A stretch of 9,479 nucleotides of DNA, from the NCBI GenBank assembly GCA_020436955.1, contig JAGQWW010000078.1, positions 1 to 9,479 on the forward strand. Direction: 5' to 3'. Below, piece by piece: positions 1 through 7,166 of the stretch (its first letter is position 1; each line of letters begins with the position of its first letter). A program made the translations under genes and the position numbers. The notes under the pieces are model-generated. The model did no database searches. It was given only the letters and a program-made list of their open reading frames with translations, and was not told the origin of the DNA. Origin of the DNA: Saprospiraceae bacterium (GTDB lineage: Bacteria; Bacteroidota; Bacteroidia; Chitinophagales; Saprospiraceae).

Positions 1-28
1 GGATATAATTGAAGGGTTGAAGAAATTA

Positions 29-63
29 CCTCATACCTCATACCTCATACCTCATACCTCATA
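29..63. repeat. Tandem heptamer repeat (CCTCATA x5)
   Basis: Five perfect copies of CCTCATA run head to tail (GGTATGA... phase on the minus strand as TATGAGG), followed by a partial CCT at 64-66. The array overlaps the TGA stop of the CopB-type ATPase gene (59-61), so the stop codon and last Val codon lie at its edge while most copies are downstream of the gene. It is a short simple-sequence array without the spacers of a CRISPR. Copy-number change would leave the ATPase protein intact, since its stop is in the first unit met by the ribosome. The role, if any, is unknown. Confidence 0.9.
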
Positions 64-2263
64 CCTTCATATGCGACCGTAATAACTGGGCATTCACTGC
101 GCAAATTATAGTGCTTAGGCTCATTAAAGCAGCGCCGATTGCTGGACTAATCGTCCAACCAGGAATGAATCCAGTTGCTAAAGGTAATGCTATGGCATTG
201 TAACCGGTTGCCCATACCAGATTTTGTACGATTTTATTGTAGGTAGCTTTTCCAAATAAAATCAAATTGGCAATATCTGCCGGATCAGAGTCAACCAATA
301 CGATGTCTGCAGTTTCAGCAGCAACATCGGTACCTGATCCAATTGCAATTCCAACATCTGCTTTTGCTAAGGCTGGAGCATCATTAACTCCATCGCCGGT
401 CATGGCGACAAAGGCTCCGTTTTCTTGCAGTTTTTTGATTTTCTCTTGTTTTTCTTCCGGTAAGACATCTGCCATATAATCATTGAGGTTTAATTTTTCA
501 GCTACTGCTTTTGCAACGCCATCATTGTCGCCAGTTAGTAGCCAACAGGCAATGTTATTGTCTTGTAATGTTTTAATAGCACCATAGGAACTCTCCCTGA
601 TTTTATCAGCAAAGGTTATAGCACCCAGTACTTTTTTATCTTCTACCAGGAATATGACGGTTTCATCTCCTGAAGCTTCTAGCGGAGGATTGATTCCATG
701 TTTTTCAAGTAAAACAAACCCTCCAACCAGGTACTTTTTACCATTAACCTTTCCTTGCACACCTACGCCACTTTCATAAGAAAAGTCCTTTACTTCATGG
801 ATGGTAATATCTCTTGATTTTGTTGCCTTTAAAAGGCCTTTTGCTATATGGTGCTCAGAAGGCTGTTCAACGGAAGCCGCTAGTTGTAAAATATTATTTT
901 CTGAAAAGGAAGTATCAAAAATTTGAACCTTGGTTACGGTATGAGAACCTTCCGTTAGGGTACCTGTTTTGTCAAATACAATGGTGTCAATTTTCCGGGC
1001 ATTTTCAAAGGCAGTTCTATTCCGAATCAAAAGACCGTTTTGTGCAGACACACTCGTTGAAATCGAAACAACTAATGGAATAGCTAGTCCAAGTGCATGA
1101 GGACAACAAATTACCATAACGGTAACCATACGTTCTAAGGCAAATGAAAACTCCTGACCTACTATCAGCCAACCGAAGAAAGTTCCAAAACCCGCTACAA
1201 GAGCAATTATAGTCAACCAAAAGGCTGCTTTGTCTGCCAGTCTTTGCGTCTTTGATTTTTGAGACTGAGCATCTCTAACCATTTTAATAACTTTAGAAAG
1301 GTAGGCATCTTCACCTGTATTTTCTATTATTACCTGCAAGCTCCCGTTACCGTTTATAGCACCCCCAATTACCTCATCCCCTTTCTCTTTATTTACTGGT
1401 TTACTTTCTCCTGTAAGCATACTTTCGTTCACCTGGCTATTTCCGTCTTCCACTTTTCCGTCAGCCGGAATTTTTTCCCCGGGTTTTATTAAAATTTTAT
1501 CGCCGGATTTCAATGAGCTTACTTTTACTTCTTTAGTTCCATTTACTTCTATTAAATGTGCCGTGTCGGGCATCAAGGCAGCGAGAGATTCCAAGGCTTT
1601 ACTGGCACCTAGAATGGACCGCATTTCCAGCCAGTGACCCAATAACATTACCACTATTAAAGTAGCCAGTTCCCAAAAAAATGTTTTTCCTTCCAGTCCA
1701 AAAACCACGGCGCTGCTGTACAAATAAGCAGCAGTGATAGCTATCGCAATTAAAGTCATCATACCTGGTTCCTTCTTTCCTAATTCCTCTTTTATTCCTT
1801 TTAAAAAAGGCCAACCACCGTAAAAGAAAATGATACTGGAAAGAACAAAAAGGACATATTGCTGACCTTCAAAAAGAATATCCATTCCCAACCAGGATTG
1901 AATCATCGGCGCAAATAATAATACTGGAATCGTAAGGATCAAAGAAACCCAAAATCTCTTTTTAAAATCCTTTATCATCATTCTATGATGGTCTTCGTGT
2001 GAATGATGGCCATGATGGTCATGTTCGCTATTATGGCTTTCACTTTTACCTGTATGATTCATTTGAATCGAAAAATTACCCACCTTTTGAATAGCTTCAT
2101 TCAAGGTTTCCATGTCTATGTGGTGATGCATGGTAATTTCAAATTCAAAATGCTCTTTCCCTGGGTTTACATGCTGAACTCCTTCAATGACTTCAAGCTT
2201 TTTTTTGATTTGTTGAAGCTCTTTTTGAGAAGGGTTACCAATTATTTTATAGGAATGCTTCAT
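59..2263 (-). CDS. copB: CopB-type (CPH) heavy-metal-translocating P1B ATPase
   Basis: This 734-residue ATP-driven pump is complete and moves metal out of the cytoplasm. Residues 5-68 form an HMA-like fold without the CxxC motif, followed by a His-rich stretch at 77-93 (HNSEHDHHGHHSHEDHH). Membrane helices occupy about 104-122, 134-150, 168-188, 195-211, 347-368, 379-403 and two near 680-728. Motifs seen are TGES (284-287, actuator), CPH (387-389, ion path), DKTGT with the phosphorylated Asp431, TGDN (577-580) and GDGVNDAP (623-630). CPH, rather than CPC, together with the His-rich N-terminus marks the CopB subgroup, linked to copper (Cu+ or Cu2+) and silver. The usual SEHP nucleotide-binding motif reads SEHH at 469-472: the key His471 is kept but Pro is replaced by His. 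The start ATG gives the full N-terminal domain. The gene follows a probable terminator, so it may have its own promoter or depend on readthrough. Confidence 0.95.
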   Translation of the reverse strand: MKHSYKIIGNPSQKELQQIKKKLEVIEGVQHVNPGKEHFEFEITMHHHIDMETLNEAIQKVGNFSIQMNHTGKSESHNSEHDHHGHHSHEDHHRMMIKDFKKRFWVSLILTIPVLLFAPMIQSWLGMDILFEGQQYVLFVLSSIIFFYGGWPFLKGIKEELGKKEPGMMTLIAIAITAAYLYSSAVVFGLEGKTFFWELATLIVVMLLGHWLEMRSILGASKALESLAALMPDTAHLIEVNGTKEVKVSSLKSGDKILIKPGEKIPADGKVEDGNSQVNESMLTGESKPVNKEKGDEVIGGAINGNGSLQVIIENTGEDAYLSKVIKMVRDAQSQKSKTQRLADKAAFWLTIIALVAGFGTFFGWLIVGQEFSFALERMVTVMVICCPHALGLAIPLVVSISTSVSAQNGLLIRNRTAFENARKIDTIVFDKTGTLTEGSHTVTKVQIFDTSFSENNILQLAASVEQPSEHHIAKGLLKATKSRDITIHEVKDFSYESGVGVQGKVNGKKYLVGGFVLLEKHGINPPLEASGDETVIFLVEDKKVLGAITFADKIRESSYGAIKTLQDNNIACWLLTGDNDGVAKAVAEKLNLNDYMADVLPEEKQEKIKKLQENGAFVAMTGDGVNDAPALAKADVGIAIGSGTDVAAETADIVLVDSDPADIANLILFGKATYNKIVQNLVWATGYNAIALPLATGFIPGWTISPAIGAALMSLSTIICAVNAQLLRSHMKV

Positions 2264-2391
2264 GATAGGTTATTTTTAAAGGGCTATGGGTAGAAAAAAG
2301 CCCAATGGCACAAAACGGAACTACTAATGAAATAGTAATGGGTGGCTTATTTGTTCGCTGATTAGAAACGACTCGTTCCTGCTGGATAGAA
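2264..2391 (-). promoter_or_regulatory. Leader/upstream region of the CopB-type ATPase gene
   Basis: This stretch of about 130 bases separates the terminator hairpin from the ATPase start and must hold any dedicated promoter for that gene. I see no convincing Bacteroidota promoter (TTTG at -33 with TAnnTTTG at -7) and no Shine-Dalgarno sequence; the ATG follows an A/T-rich run (TTTAAAAATAACC). A 5-bp GC-rich hairpin could form between 2281-2285 and 2299-2303, and an alternative 5-bp pairing could form between 2298-2302 and 2344-2348. The two share bases and would exclude each other, but stems this short may be chance. There is no recognisable riboswitch or metal-regulator operator. Confidence 0.3.
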
Positions 2392-2435
2392 AATCATGTG
2401 CGGACAAAACATCTTATGATTGTCCACACATGATT
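2392..2435 (-). terminator. Probable intrinsic terminator after the T9SS gene
   Basis: An inverted repeat has 16-base arms, AATCATGTGCGGACAA and TTGTCCACACATGATT, around a 12-base loop. The plus strand has one C/A mismatch, but in RNA from the minus strand the same position is a U-G pair, so the stem is unbroken in the direction of the genes. It is followed on the minus strand by a short T run (TTTTC), weaker than a classic U-tract. It lies 38 bases beyond the stop of the secreted-protein gene and about 130 bases before the CopB-type ATPase gene, so it probably ends or attenuates the upstream operon. A protein-binding palindrome is an alternative. Confidence 0.65.
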
Positions 2436-2472
2436 AATATTTATTGATAAGAAAATAAATCTCCTCTCTTGC

Positions 2473-4656
2473 TTATCGCTGAATAACTACTTTTTGGGTA
2501 CTGTTCCCAAAATTTCCTTTCATTTTTAAAAGATAGACCCCTTCTGATAGGGAAGAAATGTTTATCCCCTGGTGATTTTCCACACCTCTAAAAGAAAGAA
2601 CTCTTTTTCCTGCTAAATCGAACATTTCCAGGTCAAGTTGCTCTCCGGCATTTTGAGTGTCTATGAAAAGCGTATTTGTTGCCGGATTCGGAGAGATTCT
2701 AACCGTATTGTCTACTTCCAGGTCATTGGTTGCTACCGGTGAACCAGCAGCAGCCACACTCAAAGTGTTACGCAATCGGTTGGTATACCAAATATTACCA
2801 TCAGGTCCTACTTTCAAACCTGTTAGACCGGTTTCATTGGTGGGAATGCGTCCCATTTCTGCAAAATTATTTTCTACATCATAGACCACAATATCTCCGG
2901 TAGCATAATCTCCAACCAGTAGTCTGTTTTCAAATAGTTCTATCCCACAAGGCTGTTCCAATCCATCACTCACGATCACTTCATACACATAATCTTGCAT
3001 GCTTGAGTGTTCTGCAAGCTGTTCGTTGATCAGTGGAATTGGATTAGCAGCTGTAGGTGAATTAATGTCCAGACGGATGACTCTGTCATTCCCATTATCT
3101 ACAAAATACAACCAACCTGTTTCCTTATCTAATACCATATGGTTAGGAATATTTCCATCCCCGTTAATTCCCAGATTTTTGAATCGTCTAATTATAGCAT
3201 CGCTATGGTCGTCATTTCCGGGCCCATGGTCGTCTACAAAATCATAACGCACGATATCTTTGTTCCAATTGTCGTACACCCAGAAGACATTGTCCACTTC
3301 ATGGGCAATACCCATGCTAAAAGGACTACCATGAAGCATATCCAAATGACTACCATTTCCGCCGGAAGGCTGAGCATAGATTTCAGGGTCACTTGACCAT
3401 AAGGTAGGCCCGGTAAAGGTTCCACCATTATGATTGGCATCTTTTACGCCAGGCGAGGTACCAAAATTGAAATTGTCTGAACTAAAGGCAATCCCGGTAG
3501 GCAGGGACATAAAATGCCAGGCATTTCCATCTACCTTTTGTTCATAAGAGGGATTTCCGGTACTCGCATCTGAAATGATGATAGTACTTCCACCGCTGTT
3601 TTCATTTCTTTGGTTGACCACCCACACTTCATCTTTTCCTAAAATGGGGAAAAAGTCTAAATCGGTTGGCAGATTTAAACCACTTGCGGTTGTAGCTTTT
3701 ATTGTAATGTCAGGAACAGTCCCAAGAATGTCGTCAATTTTAAAAGGGATTGAAACGGATTCGTAAATTTCGGTTTCAACTCTACCTGAATTATCTGCTG
3801 GATCTCCATCCGTTGATCCATTTATAGTAGCGATACTTATTTCAATGTCGTACACACCAGCAGCTGAAGGCAACCATGGATTAGTTAGCTCAAAGTTGAA
3901 ATAGGAAAATGCAGGAATGGAGATATTGTCAAATGTTTCCATGACAGGATTATCGCCATTCACCCCAAAACTGACTTCCATGGTAGTTATCGGCTCAATT
4001 CCGGCATTGTACACGGTACCTTTTATCGGTAAACCTCTATCCACTTCTCCATAGGGCAAAACATCCAGTTCTACCAATGATGCTTCAAGGCTTGGAGGAA
4101 CTTCTACAACCACATTGTCAATGGCAAATCCGTATAACCAACCTCCGTTTTCATCGTATCTAAATCCAATATATACGGTGCTTTCTCCTATATAATTTCC
4201 TAAATCTATAGTATGCCTGTCCCAGGAGCCATGACCGTGCAGGTCTTCCACCACTACCCAGTTGGTCCCATCAAGGGAAACTTCAATAGTAGCATCTTCA
4301 TCAAAGCCCTGGTATCCGTTATCGGTATAAAAGGCGTCAAATTTCAAGACAGCAGCAGTTTGATTACTAAGGTCTATGGGAGGGGTGATGAGATATTCGT
4401 CACTTTTGTCACAATTACAAGCATCATCATTGGTACCTGCAATATAAGTTGAACCACTATTAGGACGAATGGGAAAATATTGGCTTGATAAAGCAGATGC
4501 TGTACCTACATTCCAACCACCATCACTGGCTTTGGTTTCAATGGTCCAGCCAGCAGGCATCTCCCCGGATTCAAAATCTTCTTCAAAAATAATTTGTCCA
4601 TGCACCAGAAAAGTACTGAAGCACAGCATTGATAATAGCATAAAAGTTTGTTTCAT
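2473..4656 (-). CDS. Secreted multidomain beta-propeller protein with T9SS C-terminal sorting domain
   Basis: This 727-residue protein has a signal peptide (MKQTFMLLSMLCFSTFLVHG, cut before Gln21). Residues 22-186 resemble a cleaved-adhesin/choice-of-anchor J jelly roll (EEDFESGEMPAGWT at the start; GFAIDNVVVE at the end). Residues 190-298 look like an Ig-fold, CARDB-type domain. Residues 325-640 show blade-like repeats of an NHL-type propeller (LPTGIAF; NHMVLDKETGWLYFVDNGNDRVIRLD; CGIELFENRLLVGDY; GLKVGPDGNIWYTN). Residues 650-727 are a type A T9SS sorting domain (ISPNPATNTLFID ... GVYLLKM), so it should cross the outer membrane and be released or surface-attached. The propeller holds a His/Met cluster (HLDMLHGSPFSMGIAH, 437-452) and many other His residues. 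It starts 31 bases after the lipoprotein stop and appears to be the last gene of the efflux operon. Its function is unknown; metal binding, lyase-like activity or adhesion are all possible. Confidence 0.9.
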   Translation of the reverse strand: MKQTFMLLSMLCFSTFLVHGQIIFEEDFESGEMPAGWTIETKASDGGWNVGTASALSSQYFPIRPNSGSTYIAGTNDDACNCDKSDEYLITPPIDLSNQTAAVLKFDAFYTDNGYQGFDEDATIEVSLDGTNWVVVEDLHGHGSWDRHTIDLGNYIGESTVYIGFRYDENGGWLYGFAIDNVVVEVPPSLEASLVELDVLPYGEVDRGLPIKGTVYNAGIEPITTMEVSFGVNGDNPVMETFDNISIPAFSYFNFELTNPWLPSAAGVYDIEISIATINGSTDGDPADNSGRVETEIYESVSIPFKIDDILGTVPDITIKATTASGLNLPTDLDFFPILGKDEVWVVNQRNENSGGSTIIISDASTGNPSYEQKVDGNAWHFMSLPTGIAFSSDNFNFGTSPGVKDANHNGGTFTGPTLWSSDPEIYAQPSGGNGSHLDMLHGSPFSMGIAHEVDNVFWVYDNWNKDIVRYDFVDDHGPGNDDHSDAIIRRFKNLGINGDGNIPNHMVLDKETGWLYFVDNGNDRVIRLDINSPTAANPIPLINEQLAEHSSMQDYVYEVIVSDGLEQPCGIELFENRLLVGDYATGDIVVYDVENNFAEMGRIPTNETGLTGLKVGPDGNIWYTNRLRNTLSVAAAGSPVATNDLEVDNTVRISPNPATNTLFIDTQNAGEQLDLEMFDLAGKRVLSFRGVENHQGINISSLSEGVYLLKMKGNFGNSTQKVVIQR

Positions 4657-4687
4657 AATATCCGTTTTAGATGAAAATAAATGTTAT

Positions 4688-4933
4688 TTAATGTGTATGT
4701 CCTTCTTCATGATGTTCTCCTGCTGAATCATTTTTAACATAATCCATACCGCAGGAGGGACATTTGCCGGGTTGGTCACTTCCACTTCCTTCGCAATGCA
4801 TTGGACATACATAAGCAGAGGTGTATTCTTTTCCGGTCTGTTCAGTTTCAGGAGTTTCACTTCCACAGGCAGTAAAACTTAGTGCCATAGAAGAAAGGCT
4901 CAGGCTTAGCAATGCTAATCTTAAAAACTTCAT
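4688..4933 (-). CDS. Small lipoprotein with heavy-metal-binding (HMBD-like) motif and His-rich tail
   Basis: This 81-residue product has a hydrophobic leader ending in a lipobox-like sequence (LSFTAC, Cys23), so it is probably lipid-anchored; Phe at -3 is less common than Leu. After a short polar linker comes YVCPMHCEGS at about 41-50 and CPSCGMDYVKN at about 58-68. This is the same CPMH...CPxCGM pattern as the N-terminal motif of the CusB-like adaptor, but with an extra Cys right after CPMH. The protein ends in a His/Glu-rich tail (HHEEGHTH). Family knowledge links this motif to copper- and other heavy-metal-resistance loci, so a periplasm-facing or envelope metal-binding role is likely. The gene starts 31 bases after the HMA-protein stop, with no Shine-Dalgarno sequence, as expected in Bacteroidota. 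A second open frame overlaps it at 4684-4866 but has no recognisable content. Confidence 0.9.
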   Translation of the reverse strand: MKFLRLALLSLSLSSMALSFTACGSETPETEQTGKEYTSAYVCPMHCEGSGSDQPGKCPSCGMDYVKNDSAGEHHEEGHTH

Positions 4934-4964
4934 GATGGTAGATTTTTATGGTTTATGATTTTTT

Positions 4965-5336
4965 TTAATTCTCCGGTCTATCATATTGACAGCAGCCGGG
5001 CAGGCTATTGTAAACTTCATCTTTTGCTCTGTGGGTATCACTATCATACCCAACATCGGCAATTTTTTGTTTGATGTCCTCCAAAGCAATAACAGAAGGA
5101 TTAAAAGAGACCTTCATTTTGTCCGTTTCTCTGTCCCAATCTGCAAGTGTTACACCCTCGACATCTTTTAAGGAACCTTCAATGGTGCGTTCGCACATGC
5201 CACAATTGCCGTAAACAGTGAAAATTTCGGTAACAAATTCATCTTCAGTTTGTGATGTTGAATTTTGATCCTGGCCGAAGGCATTTATATTTAAAAAGCC
5301 AATTGCCAATAGCAGAATTACAATCTTCTTTTGCAT
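4965..5336 (-). CDS. Exported heavy-metal-associated (HMA) domain protein
   Basis: This 123-residue protein has a signal peptide at about 1-21 (MQKKIVILLLAIGFLNINAFG, cut before Gln22) and one HMA/CopZ-like domain at about 36-97. The metal-binding loop is GNCGMCE with Cys45 and Cys48 in the CxxC spacing, followed by the expected pattern of a first helix (RTIEGSLKDVEGV), a central strand (MKVSFNP) and a last helix (ALEDIKQKIADVGYD). After the fold comes a short tail with a Cys-Cys pair (LPGCCQYDR), which could be a second thiol site or a disulfide. CopZ-like proteins are normally cytoplasmic, so the signal peptide implies periplasmic metal binding or relay towards the CusB-like adaptor. It begins 12 bases after the adaptor stop and is probably cotranscribed. 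Copper as substrate is inferred from family and context. Confidence 0.92.
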   Translation of the reverse strand: MQKKIVILLLAIGFLNINAFGQDQNSTSQTEDEFVTEIFTVYGNCGMCERTIEGSLKDVEGVTLADWDRETDKMKVSFNPSVIALEDIKQKIADVGYDSDTHRAKDEVYNSLPGCCQYDRPEN

Positions 5337-5348
5337 GATTTATATGTT

Positions 5349-7160
5349 TTAATGATTATGAGTATTGTTCGTTGAATTAGTTGTTTGAGCTGCTTTGGGG
5401 TTTTTGTAATCAGGGTCCAAAACCGTTATCACCGCTCCACAGGTCAACATTTTATCGCCGAAATAAGGATTCAGGATCTTCTTTTCGGCACTGATCCAAT
5501 CGGCACCGTTGTTTTCATTTGCCATAGGGCAATGTTGTACATAAAAAGTGTTATTGGTAACGCCAAAAGCTTTAAGCGTTTTAATCAAAGCTTGTGATAA
5601 ATAGTCAAACTGTTCTCGTTGGATTTCCACGTCTGAAGCCTCTTTCAATTTTCCGGCATGCGCTTTAAGGGATTTCAATTCTTTCATCCAAAACATATGT
5701 GCCGGACCCTCTAAAAGTTCCATGTCGATTGCTTCGAGGCTCTTTAATACCTCTCCACTTTCTTGCCCCGCTTTCTGAGCATCAGTTTCTACCAGAGCAT
5801 CTTTTACTTCAAGGTAGGATCTGGTTAGTGCGGCCAGTTGTTCTTTAAATGCTGTTGGGGTTTCTGATGAAAAGTCCGGTGCGGTTTCTTCCTTTTTTTC
5901 TCCTTTCACCTCCACATTGTGGTTCATCATACTGGCCTGGTTGTTCAATTGAGCAGCAGCATCGATGGAAAATGCACCATTGGTGACTACCTCTTCACCC
6001 GCTTCCAGTCCTGATAAAACCTGGTATGCATCGCCTGTCGATTCACCCAATTCTACTTCACGATATGAGAAAGAGGGTACATTCATGTCTGGCACTTTTA
6101 CATACACGACTGATCGTTTTCCTGTCCACAGCACCGCAGTTTTTGGTACCGTTAGATTTTTCCCCTTATCTCCTTTTGCATTTTCAAGGTTGCCATAAAT
6201 TAGCATTTCAGGTTTTAGCTTTCCGCCTGCATTGGTTACCTCTGTCCTAATCGATGCAACACGTGTGGAAGGATTGATAACCGGATCAATAAATGTTATG
6301 TTGGATGTAAAGGTCTTTCCGGGCAATGAGGGGGTCGTGAAGGTGATTTTGTTACCAACACTGATCTTTGAAAAATCATCCTCATACACGTCAAACAGCG
6401 CCCATACCTTATACAAATTCATTAAATCGAACAAGGCTTCTCCCTGTCGGACGTAATCTCCTACTGAAACCCTCCTTTTTGTTACTGTTCCACTTTCATC
6501 CGCAAAGACAGGAAAGGTTTCTTTGATGGTTCCACTCTGAATGATTTCTTCAATCACATTTTCAGATATCTTCCAATACTTCAACTTATTTTTTGCTGCC
6601 TCCAGTAGTTGTGGATTTACTGATTCCAGCTTGGCAGCTTCCAACAATTCCCTTTGAGCAGTGATGAGTTCGGGAGAATAAACAAGCGCTATTTTTTGGC
6701 CTTTATTTACCTGTTCGCCCGTAAAACTCACATACAATTTTTCAATACGTCCGGGAACATGGACTACCTGACTGGAAGCCAATCGTTCATCTGGTTGAAT
6801 TTTTCCCGACAAACGAATCCCTGTACTATTTGTACCCGTTTTGGTTCCAATAGTAGTGGTTTGAATATTGGATAGCTTCACCGCTTCCCTGGTCATCTCT
6901 AGAACCAGTGGATCGTTGGAAGAACTTTCTTCAAGTGGTATTAAATCCATACCGCAAATGGGGCATTCTCCCGGTTCGGGTTGCCTAATCTGGGGATGCA
7001 TGGAACAGGTCCAGATTTCGCCTCCTTCTGCATTAGACACTTCGGTGTTTTCTGAAGGCTTATTTGGAGTTTTTTCACCATTTCCAAAAAGTAACCAACC
7101 TGCCAGCAATCCGACAGCAAGGGCGGTTACAATCCATATGATTTGCTTATTATTTTTCAT
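5349..7160 (-). CDS. cusB: CusB-type periplasmic adaptor (membrane fusion protein) with HMBD motif and DUF3347
   Basis: This 603-residue protein is the periplasmic adaptor that links the RND pump to the outer-membrane channel. Residues 7-26 form an uncleaved-looking N-terminal membrane anchor (IIWIVTALAVGLLAGWLLFG). Residues 50-77 hold a heavy-metal-binding motif, with CSMHP at 52-56 and CPICGMDL at 66-73. Residues 115-400 are the usual barrel-sandwich, alpha-hairpin and beta-barrel parts, with VVHVPGRIEKLYV and GDYVRQGEALFDL as the two lipoyl-like halves. A linker then leads to a DUF3347 domain at about 437-585, recognised by YVQHCPMANENNG, ILNPYFGDKMLTCG and the helical stretch LTRSYLEVKDALVETDA. 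The tail is His/Asn-rich (THNH). E. coli CusB is near 407 residues, so the extra length is the two added metal-linked domains. The gene starts 6 bases after the RND-TolC stop, with only a weak purine stretch (AAAGAA) before the ATG, which suggests translational coupling. Confidence 0.95.
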   Translation of the reverse strand: MKNNKQIIWIVTALAVGLLAGWLLFGNGEKTPNKPSENTEVSNAEGGEIWTCSMHPQIRQPEPGECPICGMDLIPLEESSSNDPLVLEMTREAVKLSNIQTTTIGTKTGTNSTGIRLSGKIQPDERLASSQVVHVPGRIEKLYVSFTGEQVNKGQKIALVYSPELITAQRELLEAAKLESVNPQLLEAAKNKLKYWKISENVIEEIIQSGTIKETFPVFADESGTVTKRRVSVGDYVRQGEALFDLMNLYKVWALFDVYEDDFSKISVGNKITFTTPSLPGKTFTSNITFIDPVINPSTRVASIRTEVTNAGGKLKPEMLIYGNLENAKGDKGKNLTVPKTAVLWTGKRSVVYVKVPDMNVPSFSYREVELGESTGDAYQVLSGLEAGEEVVTNGAFSIDAAAQLNNQASMMNHNVEVKGEKKEETAPDFSSETPTAFKEQLAALTRSYLEVKDALVETDAQKAGQESGEVLKSLEAIDMELLEGPAHMFWMKELKSLKAHAGKLKEASDVEIQREQFDYLSQALIKTLKAFGVTNNTFYVQHCPMANENNGADWISAEKKILNPYFGDKMLTCGAVITVLDPDYKNPKAAQTTNSTNNTHNH

Positions 7161-7166
7161 GATTCT

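Noticed and set aside
29..66. CRISPR array
   Set aside because: The unit is 7 bases with no unique spacers, so it is a simple tandem repeat.
2003..2293. Open frame of 96 residues on the plus strand
   Set aside because: It mirrors the His-rich N-terminus of the ATPase; its Met-rich start is the complement of the His codons rather than a real protein feature.
2281..2348. Attenuator-like pair of mutually exclusive hairpins in the ATPase leader
   Set aside because: The stems are only 5 bp with wide loops, and I see no leader peptide or U-tract; chance pairing is the simpler reading.
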